A stretch of DNA of 22,011 nucleotides, taken from IMG/VR virus record IMGVR_UViG_3300046749_000003, positions 1-22,011 of that record; one strand, given 5' to 3'. Under the pieces are notes generated by a model. The model worked only from the letters and a program-made list of their open reading frames with translations, ran no database searches and was not told the origin of the DNA. This DNA is from a virus. Each line of letters opens with the position of its first letter. Positions within the stretch are counted from its first letter, which is position 1. The translations under genes and the position numbers were made by a program. This document shows positions 1-6,176 of the stretch, piece after piece.

Positions 1-309
1 CACAATTGTGTTCCCTGGAACGCCAGACCAATTATCTGTTTTGCGAAACAGATAACCTTCGCCGTTTGCGTTCTTATTACCTATGTGAACTTTAAAATCA
101 GCATCAGTTTCTTTATTAGTAGTATATCTGTAAACCATGCCATTTATATCAACACCAGGAATAGATGGCAAAATAGAGCCCATGCCCCAATTTAATGTGC
201 TAGACGCCGCATTTTTAGTTACACCATACGAGTATGGGTCACATAGCGAGTAGGAAGGCCAGAGTGCTAATGATAACACCAAACCCCATTTTAGTTTCAA
301 CATTTTCAT
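1..309 (-). CDS. Secreted marine-phage protein, partial (C-terminus beyond window)
   Basis: This frame is open from the start codon to the left edge, giving 103 visible codons; the 3' end lies outside the window. It begins MKMLKLKWGLVLSLALW, a short basic stretch followed by a hydrophobic core, which is a classic export signal; cleavage probably falls around the PSYSLC stretch. The Cys there is not in a canonical lipobox, so a lipoprotein is possible but not shown. The mature part starts near DPYSYG and is rich in Gly, Asn and Tyr, suggesting a beta-rich extracytoplasmic protein. I prefer the ATG at 309 over the in-frame ATG at 303 because GGAAAA lies about nine bases upstream of it. The gene overlaps the end of the 239-790 gene by 71 bases in another frame. 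Its general look matches hypothetical proteins of marine phages, but I know no function. Confidence 0.7.
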   Translation of the reverse strand, partial: MKMLKLKWGLVLSLALWPSYSLCDPYSYGVTKNAASSTLNWGMGSILPSIPGVDINGMVYRYTTNKETDADFKVHIGNKNANGEGYLFRKTDNWSGVPGNTIV

Positions 310-790
310 TAAAAATTTTCCGCATAGGATTGTTTTGCTCACGTTCAATTTGATCTTCAACAGCTTGCATTTCCCAAGCTAACCTAGCCTTATCCCCCAC
401 CAATCCATCCTTGGGACAGGGCGTCCCTGCGTTGAGCATGGCTTCAAACACGCGAGAATCCTGGCACATTACAGACACAGCAGCTACTTTCATGCCCATA
501 TCATACATAGTTTTAGCGTTTTTTAGCTTTTCGCAGTTCATATCACGCACAGTTCTCCCAGCAGATATACCTAGTATTTGGGTTTGCACTGCGCCTGCTA
601 CGCCTACAGTACATAGGTCAGAGTTGCTTGCACTTATTTGTGGTGATATTGCAGAAGGCGGTGGGCTGTTGATAGTGGTATCCATTGACCCATCAGATGT
701 GACTGTGCTTTCTGATCTAATTACATCATCTTCAGCATAGGCGTTTCCGCCAAGAATGAAGAAAAATATAATTATAAGTAAGCGTATCAT
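239..790 (-). CDS. Secreted four-cysteine protein, function unknown
   Basis: The 183-residue product has a strong signal peptide (residues 1-19, MIRLLIIIFFFILGGNAYA), a Ser/Pro-rich linker (about 25-55), and a compact domain with four cysteines at 60, 86, 109 and 125 that could form two disulfides in the periplasm. A charged helix around 140-165 leads to a C-terminal hydrophobic segment (169-183, GFGVIISTLAFLLAM) that could insert into a membrane. Motifs such as YDMGMKVAAVSVMCQD and AGTPCP recall uncharacterised proteins of marine phages; this is from memory, not a search. Its start codon overlaps the stop of the upstream gene as ATGA, suggesting coupled translation. It sits downstream of the capsid cassette beside a membrane coiled-coil gene, so an envelope or lysis-related role is conceivable but unproven. 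Confidence 0.85.
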   Translation of the reverse strand: MIRLLIIIFFFILGGNAYAEDDVIRSESTVTSDGSMDTTINSPPPSAISPQISASNSDLCTVGVAGAVQTQILGISAGRTVRDMNCEKLKNAKTMYDMGMKVAAVSVMCQDSRVFEAMLNAGTPCPKDGLVGDKARLAWEMQAVEDQIEREQNNPMRKIFNENVETKMGFGVIISTLAFLLAM

Positions 791-1011
791 TTGCGCTCCA
801 GTATTCGATCCATTTTAGCATCTAGTGCGTCTAATCTACTGAACAATCTATTCATTGAGGTACTATTGTCAACTTTAGTGATATATTCTTCCCTGGTGCG
901 ATTTAATAATATTTGCAATCTATTTAATTCAATAACGTATCCACGCAAAGTAAAGCCGATAAAGCCCAACGCAAACGTCAATATTCCTGTCCAAAGATCA
1001 GCCATTTCCAT
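787..1011 (-). CDS. Small membrane-anchored coiled-coil protein (holin- or spanin-like candidate)
   Basis: This 74-residue protein has one predicted transmembrane helix near the N-terminus (about residues 6-26, LWTGILTFALGFIGFTL) followed by a long charged helix (about 30-74) with regularly spaced Leu and Ile, for example SRLDALDAKMDRILERK. One membrane helix plus a coiled coil is shared by some small phage holins, inner-membrane spanins and membrane-bound virion proteins; the sequence alone does not choose between them. No endolysin is visible nearby to support a lysis cassette. The start at 1011 overlaps the stop of the upstream gene; a second in-frame ATG lies two codons later. The downstream gene is joined by an ATGA overlap. 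Confidence 0.75.
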   Translation of the reverse strand: MEMADLWTGILTFALGFIGFTLRGYVIELNRLQILLNRTREEYITKVDNSTSMNRLFSRLDALDAKMDRILERK

Positions 1012-1313
1012 TAGTATTTACCATCCCATACACGTAGAGCGCTAAATTCATTGCTCATAAGTTTGCTTTTTATAACATTTTTTACAGCTTCAGTATCAGT
1101 CCACTTTACACCAGCTTCTTTCAGCCAAATTTCTAACATACCCATATCAACATTGCCTACATGCTTATAATCTGAACCAAAGCTATTATCAGTAACTTCT
1201 CTGGCATAAGCTGCATCACGTTTCGCCTGGTCAGCGTCAAATGTTTTCTTAATAACAATTTGATCGCCTTCACGATATATTTTTTCGGATACTTTATTAG
1301 ATAAATTACTCAT
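1011..1313 (-). CDS. Conserved marine-phage protein of unknown function (100 aa)
   Basis: The protein starts MSNLSNKVSEKIYREGDQ, which looks beta-rich, followed by a helical middle (KKTFDADQAKRDAAYAREV) and a C-terminal half with HVGNVDMGMLEIWLKEAGVK and FSALRVWDGKY. The pattern of a 'KTFDA' stretch, a HVG turn, an IEMWLKEAG-like helix and a terminal 'FSALRVW' is familiar from small proteins near the capsid genes of marine phages, but I know no experimentally assigned role. No signal peptide or membrane helix is visible. The gene lies three bases after the 1316-1570 gene and overlaps the next one by one base. Its position in the late operon suggests a virion or assembly-related product. Confidence 0.85.
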   Translation of the reverse strand: MSNLSNKVSEKIYREGDQIVIKKTFDADQAKRDAAYAREVTDNSFGSDYKHVGNVDMGMLEIWLKEAGVKWTDTEAVKNVIKSKLMSNEFSALRVWDGKY

Positions 1314-1315
1314 AT

Positions 1316-1570
1316 TTATGCTTTCTTAGATTTCTTACCACTACATTTCCATCTTTTTCGAGATAATCTTAGTGGACTATTAGGGTCTTTAGCTGCTTTT
1401 GGCGATTTTTTCATTTGCCCTGCTGATCTAGCGCAATAAGCATCACCTTTTGATGTACCTGGCCTAACTCTTGGGCCACCATCTTTTGCTTTGCCTGCTT
1501 GACCATAACTAATACGGCGGCCAGATTTAGTGACTTTAACTTTAGCCTTACCTTTAGCTGGCCTAGCCAT
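1316..1570 (-). CDS. Very basic small protein, DUF6321-like
   Basis: The 84-residue protein is extremely rich in Lys, Arg, Gly and Ser. The N-terminal half (MARPAKGKAKVKVTKSGRR) looks disordered. The C-terminal half carries YCARSAGQMKK, then PNSPLRLSRKRWKCSGKK, with two cysteines about 30 residues apart. A CARSAG motif followed by a basic RKRWKC stretch resembles the DUF6321 family of short phage proteins; I base this on the motif only. Its charge suggests nucleic-acid binding or packing against DNA inside the capsid, which is inference. The start codon overlaps the stop of the upstream gene (TAATG), and a purine-rich GGGAAGG lies just upstream as a ribosome binding site. Confidence 0.8.
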   Translation of the reverse strand: MARPAKGKAKVKVTKSGRRISYGQAGKAKDGGPRVRPGTSKGDAYCARSAGQMKKSPKAAKDPNSPLRLSRKRWKCSGKKSKKA

Positions 1571-1827
1571 TATTTGCCTTCCCAGGCTTCATTAATATTA
1601 GGTGTAGAAGGATCATCAGATTTTAATGTTCCATTTGCGTTTCTTGCACGCTTACGCTTTGTAACGGCTTTCTTAACTGGAGTTAATACTGTTTTAACTT
1701 CAAGTGTGCCTTTTCTTATAGCGTTAATTTCTTTAATTTCTTTGTCAGAAAGTTCAACAACATCGCCTTCAAAAAACTTGCCCGAAGATGTAAACACATT
1801 AGGGGTCATTACTGTTGCTTTTGCCAT
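1570..1827 (-). CDS. Small hypothetical protein directly downstream of the capsid gene
   Basis: The 85-residue product begins MAKATVMTPNVFTSSGKFF and has an acidic stretch VVELSDKEIKEINAIRKG, a basic linker VKKAVTKRKRARNANG, and an acidic tail DDPSTPNINEAWEGK. The tail pattern (RxRxxxGTxKxDDPSTPxxNEAW) recalls short proteins downstream of capsid genes in other marine phages, from memory. No enzymatic motif, signal peptide or membrane helix is present. A strong ribosome binding site (AAAGGAGATAATA before the ATG) lies just after the hairpin at 1847-1870. Its position beside the major capsid protein allows a head decoration or completion role, but nothing in the sequence proves it. Confidence 0.85.
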   Translation of the reverse strand: MAKATVMTPNVFTSSGKFFEGDVVELSDKEIKEINAIRKGTLEVKTVLTPVKKAVTKRKRARNANGTLKSDDPSTPNINEAWEGK

Positions 1828-1846
1828 TATTATCTCCTTTAGAGTT

Positions 1847-1870
1847 GTGGGGGCGGTTGCCCACCCCCAC
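1847..1870 (-). terminator. Strong G/C hairpin behind the capsid gene (read-through terminator or mRNA stabiliser)
   Basis: The arms 1847-1856 (GTGGGGGCGG) and 1861-1870 (CCACCCCCAC) pair over ten positions around a four-base loop. In minus-strand RNA the single non-Watson-Crick position is a U-G wobble, whereas in plus-strand RNA it is a C-A mismatch, so the fold favours the transcribed strand. On the minus strand no U-run follows; the T-run (1877-1883) lies on the side that would act for plus-strand transcription. I infer partial termination, RNA processing or protection of capsid mRNA, as capsid genes often sit just upstream of such structures. Confidence 0.6.
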
Positions 1871-1881
1871 TATATCTTTTT

Positions 1882-2829
1882 TTATGAAGTAGTACAGTCA
1901 GCAATCATGCCGTTTGCAGCTTCATTTTTAGCACAAAGTGTAAGCTCTGTTACAACTTGACGTGTTGAGTTGTCGCCTGTTTTTGCTAGTGCAACATTTT
2001 TTGTTCCACGTAGTGTAGCAACTTCCCACATATCATCCTGCATGATGAATACGTCACGCGATCTGTTTTCGCGGCTTGGCATAAACTCAACAGAACCCCA
2101 AGGTGTTACATATACAGCAAGCGACTTGATAACTTTTTCATCGCCAGCTTGTACTGCTGAACGCTGATTGTTGTTACCAGTGAAGCCTAATGCAATGTTC
2201 ATTTGGAACGCAGATAAGTACACTGTGTCTGGTTTACCACCAGCTACCCAGATTGACTGCATTACAGTGTCAAAGTTAGCTTGTGAGAAAGCAGCTTGTG
2301 TACCATCTGTACGTGCGTTTGAGCCTGTACCATTTGCATCTGCACCGCCAGAACCAGCAACAGTGTTTGTTGTTAGCCATACTGGAGCACCAGCAAGTTC
2401 GCGTGCAGCTGTTGAGCTACCTGCTGCTCTTGCATTGTTGTCGAATAGAGCTTTTTCTATATCGAGCTTTTGCTCCTTTGCAATGCGTAATGTGTGATAA
2501 CCAATTTCACGACTTCGGCCTGCTTTATTAAGACCTTCATCAGTATCGGGTACAACTACGGCATTTTTAAAGATTTGAGTATAATTCCCCAATCTTGATG
2601 TTGCTGTACGTGCTTCAGCAGTTGTTGCGTCGCCTTCAATGTGAGCGTTTGCAGCAGATGCACGAAGTGAATCTGTTTGCCACTCTGTAAAAGTGTTTGA
2701 CGCTTTTTTCTTACCACATTTACTAAAAAATGGGGTTTCTGAGGGTGAAATATCATAAATTACGTCAGATAAATCCTCACGTATACCGACTGCATCATAG
2801 CTGTCGAATGTGTTGCTTGGCTGTGCCAT
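1882..2829 (-). CDS. Major capsid protein, SU10/DUF5309 type
   Basis: The 315-residue product forms the icosahedral shell. Its N-terminus (DSYDAVGIREDLSDVIYDIS, then PSETPFFSKCGKK and FTEWQTDSL) matches the SU10-type major head protein family (DUF5309), in which 'dlsdvIydisPseTPff' is the typical opening before a 'WqtDsL' strand. The following NAHIEGDATTAEARTATSRLGNYTQIF stretch and the C-terminal beta-rich part fit an HK97-fold capsid. The length agrees with this family, and there is no sign of an N-terminal prohead domain, consistent with the separate scaffold gene just upstream. AAAGGA lies seven bases before the ATG. It is the last large gene of the operon and is followed by a strong hairpin. 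Confidence 0.9.
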   Translation of the reverse strand: MAQPSNTFDSYDAVGIREDLSDVIYDISPSETPFFSKCGKKKASNTFTEWQTDSLRASAANAHIEGDATTAEARTATSRLGNYTQIFKNAVVVPDTDEGLNKAGRSREIGYHTLRIAKEQKLDIEKALFDNNARAAGSSTAARELAGAPVWLTTNTVAGSGGADANGTGSNARTDGTQAAFSQANFDTVMQSIWVAGGKPDTVYLSAFQMNIALGFTGNNNQRSAVQAGDEKVIKSLAVYVTPWGSVEFMPSRENRSRDVFIMQDDMWEVATLRGTKNVALAKTGDNSTRQVVTELTLCAKNEAANGMIADCTTS

Positions 2830-2861
2830 TGGATCGTCCTTTCAAGACTATTAGCTAAAGA

Positions 2862-3845
2862 TTAGCTATCGTTAATAATCAAGCTCAATGCATCATCAAT
2901 TGAGCCTGTCTTCTGCAAGCGCTGTTGCGCTTTTTTACGAGTTGCATCGTTCCCAACTTGTCTTTTCTTTGCACCAGGTTTCACTACAGGACGTGCCTTT
3001 TGGCCTTTAGTCTTTGCAGATTCCTTCTTAGCCACCAAATCATTCCATTTACGAGCATCGTTTAAAACACGTACATATCTAGAGTCTGATACATCTTGCA
3101 TTTCCTTTTCAGTCCAACCATAGTGAACGCCAGTTTTCACTAACGCATCTTTAAGTGGTTGTCCCTTTTCGGGATGCACAATGTCAGGTATGTATTTAGT
3201 TAGAAGCTCTGCCTGTTCAGCCAAATAAACATTATGTTGGTTTAATTGGAATTCCTGGTTTTGCCTCTCTAAAGCCTGAACTTGTATCATTTGATTGTCA
3301 TACGCGCTCTTAGCATCATCATATTCAAGTTTTTGCTCCATGTATGATATAGGATCATCTTGGAACAACTCCTTGGTTGGTGGTACTGGAGCTTGTAAAT
3401 TACCTTGCTGGTAAGATTGATGCAATTTAACAACTTGTTCACGTTGCTGTTGCAATACGGCATGTTGCTGTTCGAGTTGCTTTCGCACTTCGGCAGCCTC
3501 TTGAAACCGCTTATTAATTGCCGCTTGTCCCGCAGCAGATTGCTTGAGCTGATCCAGTGTCCAATGCTCCTCTTTTCCATCAACCTTGATGGGGATTAGC
3601 TTGGTGTCTTCAGTAGCCTCTACAGGGTCTTCGTCGTCAATTTCTACATCATCTAGGTCAATTTCTTCACCTTCATCGGACGTATCTTCGATGTCATCAT
3701 CGTACTCGCCTGTTTCTTCATCATCGGGACCGTCGTCCTCAATAATTTCTTCTACAGGTTCACTTTGATTATTGCCTTCAGTTTCATCTGCTGCAGGCTC
3801 AATTATGCTATCTAAAGCATTTTCTAGGCTAGTCGATTCATCCAT
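2862..3845 (-). CDS. Head scaffolding protein
   Basis: This 327-residue protein is strongly acidic at the N-terminus (about residues 16-75 are mostly Asp and Glu, e.g. EEIIEDDGPDDEETGEYDDD). A short domain follows (IPIKVDGKEEHWTLDQLKQS, about 86-105), then a long Gln/Glu-rich coiled coil (about 115-215) and a basic C-terminal region (KARPVVKPGAKKRQ, about 280-300). Acidic N-terminus, coiled-coil middle and basic C-terminus is the usual architecture of phage scaffolds, in which the basic end binds the inner capsid surface. The place between portal and capsid genes agrees. No Ser or Cys protease motif is visible, so self-cleavage is not indicated. Confidence 0.85.
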   Translation of the reverse strand: MDESTSLENALDSIIEPAADETEGNNQSEPVEEIIEDDGPDDEETGEYDDDIEDTSDEGEEIDLDDVEIDDEDPVEATEDTKLIPIKVDGKEEHWTLDQLKQSAAGQAAINKRFQEAAEVRKQLEQQHAVLQQQREQVVKLHQSYQQGNLQAPVPPTKELFQDDPISYMEQKLEYDDAKSAYDNQMIQVQALERQNQEFQLNQHNVYLAEQAELLTKYIPDIVHPEKGQPLKDALVKTGVHYGWTEKEMQDVSDSRYVRVLNDARKWNDLVAKKESAKTKGQKARPVVKPGAKKRQVGNDATRKKAQQRLQKTGSIDDALSLIINDS

Positions 3846-3850
3846 CGGTG

Positions 3851-4093
3851 CTAGTTCCTCTGTTTGCGATCTAATATTACCTCTGCCGTAATTGCGGCGT
3901 CGAGTGTAATTTCGATCTGGTTCACTGCACGCAATATTGCGTGAGCATCTTCACGCGCCTCAACTTCTGAAGCGCCACTGTTTGCAAAAATCAACATTTG
4001 ATTTTCGCGCACATTTTCCACAAACTGCTTAAAAGCGGTATCGTTTTTCAAACGCTTCGCTTCATCTGCTGTTATGCGTATATTAGTTGTCAT
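3851..4093 (-). CDS. Small helical protein between portal and scaffold
   Basis: The 80-residue product (MTTNIRITADEAKRLKNDTA...) appears almost entirely helical and charged, with no membrane segment. It is joined to the portal gene by an ATGA overlap and lies five bases before the scaffold gene. A small helical gene in this slot is common in short-tailed phages of this kind, and residues such as FKQFVENVREN and EAREDAHAILRAV look like amphipathic helices. I cannot assign a function; a portal-associated or assembly cofactor role is inference from position. Confidence 0.8.
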   Translation of the reverse strand: MTTNIRITADEAKRLKNDTAFKQFVENVRENQMLIFANSGASEVEAREDAHAILRAVNQIEITLDAAITAEVILDRKQRN

Positions 4094-6174
4094 TGTTGTC
4101 CATTACCTTGTGCAATTCCGCCAACCATTCTAACTTTATCTTGTTCAGCTTTTATTTTAGCAATATCAACTGCTGTACCATATTTACCATACACTTTAGC
4201 TGCGTCAACGAGCAAGTCTTGCGCCATTTGATCACGCTTCAGATCGTCTTCAGCCGCCGCCTTTTGTTGCTCTAACTGTAACTTAGCCATATCTGATTGC
4301 ATCTTAGCTTGAGCCTTCATTTGTTCCGCCTGCAAGAACGCTGCGTTAGGATCGGGCGCTTGGCCTTGTGCGGCTTGTGCTTGCTGTTGTTGCTGTAGCA
4401 TTTGCATTTCAATTTCTTCAGTAATTGGTGCAAAGTATCTGTCTGCATTGCGTATACCAGATACCGCTAACTGATCTGCAAGTGTATTTCTTATATTTGT
4501 CATTGATACCAAACCATTCATAGGCCCATATGTTTGATATACCATTGTTTGCATCTGTAACGCCTGGTTTAACGCAATTGACTTTTCTTCCTCGCGTCCA
4601 GTACCTAAACCAACATTTATAGAAACGTCCATTGACCCATCCCATATTCTAGGGTCAACTGGCACAAATGATCCATTCATCCGCATCATTTTTTCTTCGT
4701 CTATATTTTTGTGAGAAAGTCTTAGCATAATGCCAAATAAATCGCGCATACCATCAGCAAGGTTTCTAACCATAACTTCAACTTGGCCTGCCGCCGCTTG
4801 AACAGTAGCTTGCACAGCGGCTTTAGTTGTAGATTGCATAGCATCAGGGTCTAAGCCCATAGACGCCCTAGAGACGCCTGTTTTGCTCTCCACAAGCCCA
4901 TCTAGGTAAGATAAAGCTCCTAAAGTTTGGCCTGCGGTAAATGGAACTGCTAAATCTTGCACTGAACCTGCTTGACGCATCCTTACAATAGCGCCAATTT
5001 CGTTGTTTAGTACATCGTCAATGTTTACAGCGCCTTCAACAATGCCAATTCTAGGATTATTTGTCATTGCTACATTATCTAGGATACCACGTAATATTGA
5101 CGTTGCCGCGTCCTGATCATCCATTACTATTTCAGCTAATGATCTGCCGTAAAAAGTATGTGGCTCTGGGTCTATTTCAAACTTAGCAAACGGAAGCTCA
5201 TCACATGGCTCGTAATCTAACAATTTGTAGTTAGTACCGCCACAAGTTAATTTGTGCAACACAGGTATTCCAGTGCCATCCACATCAATTCTCATGTAAG
5301 CTTCTGTGACACTTATATTTTTCATTGCAGGGTCTGCTCGATCTTCGTCAGATGAGCTTTCATCATATCCACGACGCTCGTAAACTTCTGTTTCAGTCAT
5401 TTCTGAGCCGTTGTCTAAGCTATCTAAATCAAGAACAATATCAGGGTCATAACCCATTGCGATTAAATCGCCTGCACGCATTTCAGTTCTATGCGCCACC
5501 AGATAAGCTTCCTCTAAATTTCTTGCTTCACGATTTACAAAAAATTCTTCTGGCGGAACGCTTTTTATACAAAGCTCACCTTTTTCGTCTCTATGACTTA
5601 CCTTTACATCATGTACTGGACTTTCAATTTCCATTCCCATTTCATCAATGGTAATTTCCATTTCTGTAGTTTGCTCAATAACTTGTGCGTCTTCGTCGTC
5701 AGTAACGTATGTAAGCTCTTCGTCATTTAAACCGCTAAATGTGTAAGTTTTGGCTTCGGGATATGTCATCCAGTATGCTTTTACTATGCCTTGCTTTTTT
5801 ACTAACGCATCCTGGAAAGCGTCATTTATAACTCTATATCCATTTAACCTAGTAAATTCATGGTGCATAAACTCTGTCGCCTGGTCAGCCATAGCAACAT
5901 CTTCTGCTCCCTTTGGGACAAACTCAACTGGCTTTGCTGTACTTAGAAATATACGCATTAAACTTGGTTTTACCGCACGTACAGTATCACGTACTTTTGT
6001 AGCTACAACCTTGCTTCGACCATCTTCATATCCAAGATCGACCTCGCCATCATAATACCTTTGGGCTTTTATTCTATCTTCGCTGATCTCGCTTTCAACA
6101 AAGTCTACAGCATCAGATATTGCGTCCTGTACTATATTTGCAATTTCTGTTTCAGATTTAGGCTTTAATTCCAT
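4090..6174 (-). CDS. Portal protein
   Basis: The 694-residue protein forms the dodecameric ring through which DNA enters and leaves the head. The N-terminal region (RIKAQRYYDGEVDLGYEDGRSKVV followed by VRDTVRAVKPSLMRIFLS) is typical of the large P22-like/marine podovirus portals: a stretch tying 'YdGev' to 'grSkvV...v...kpsLmriF'. Length near 700 residues also fits. The middle contains the long EIVMDDQDAATSILRGILDN and AMTNNPRIGI stretches seen in such portals, and the last ~100 residues are a Gln/Ala-rich helix (LQQQQQAQAAQGQAP, then KAQAKMQSDMAKLQLEQQ) resembling a portal barrel. It is preceded by an AGAGGA ribosome binding site and coupled to the next gene by ATGA. Confidence 0.93.
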   Translation of the reverse strand: MELKPKSETEIANIVQDAISDAVDFVESEISEDRIKAQRYYDGEVDLGYEDGRSKVVATKVRDTVRAVKPSLMRIFLSTAKPVEFVPKGAEDVAMADQATEFMHHEFTRLNGYRVINDAFQDALVKKQGIVKAYWMTYPEAKTYTFSGLNDEELTYVTDDEDAQVIEQTTEMEITIDEMGMEIESPVHDVKVSHRDEKGELCIKSVPPEEFFVNREARNLEEAYLVAHRTEMRAGDLIAMGYDPDIVLDLDSLDNGSEMTETEVYERRGYDESSSDEDRADPAMKNISVTEAYMRIDVDGTGIPVLHKLTCGGTNYKLLDYEPCDELPFAKFEIDPEPHTFYGRSLAEIVMDDQDAATSILRGILDNVAMTNNPRIGIVEGAVNIDDVLNNEIGAIVRMRQAGSVQDLAVPFTAGQTLGALSYLDGLVESKTGVSRASMGLDPDAMQSTTKAAVQATVQAAAGQVEVMVRNLADGMRDLFGIMLRLSHKNIDEEKMMRMNGSFVPVDPRIWDGSMDVSINVGLGTGREEEKSIALNQALQMQTMVYQTYGPMNGLVSMTNIRNTLADQLAVSGIRNADRYFAPITEEIEMQMLQQQQQAQAAQGQAPDPNAAFLQAEQMKAQAKMQSDMAKLQLEQQKAAAEDDLKRDQMAQDLLVDAAKVYGKYGTAVDIAKIKAEQDKVRMVGGIAQGNGQQ

Positions 6175-6176
6175 AA

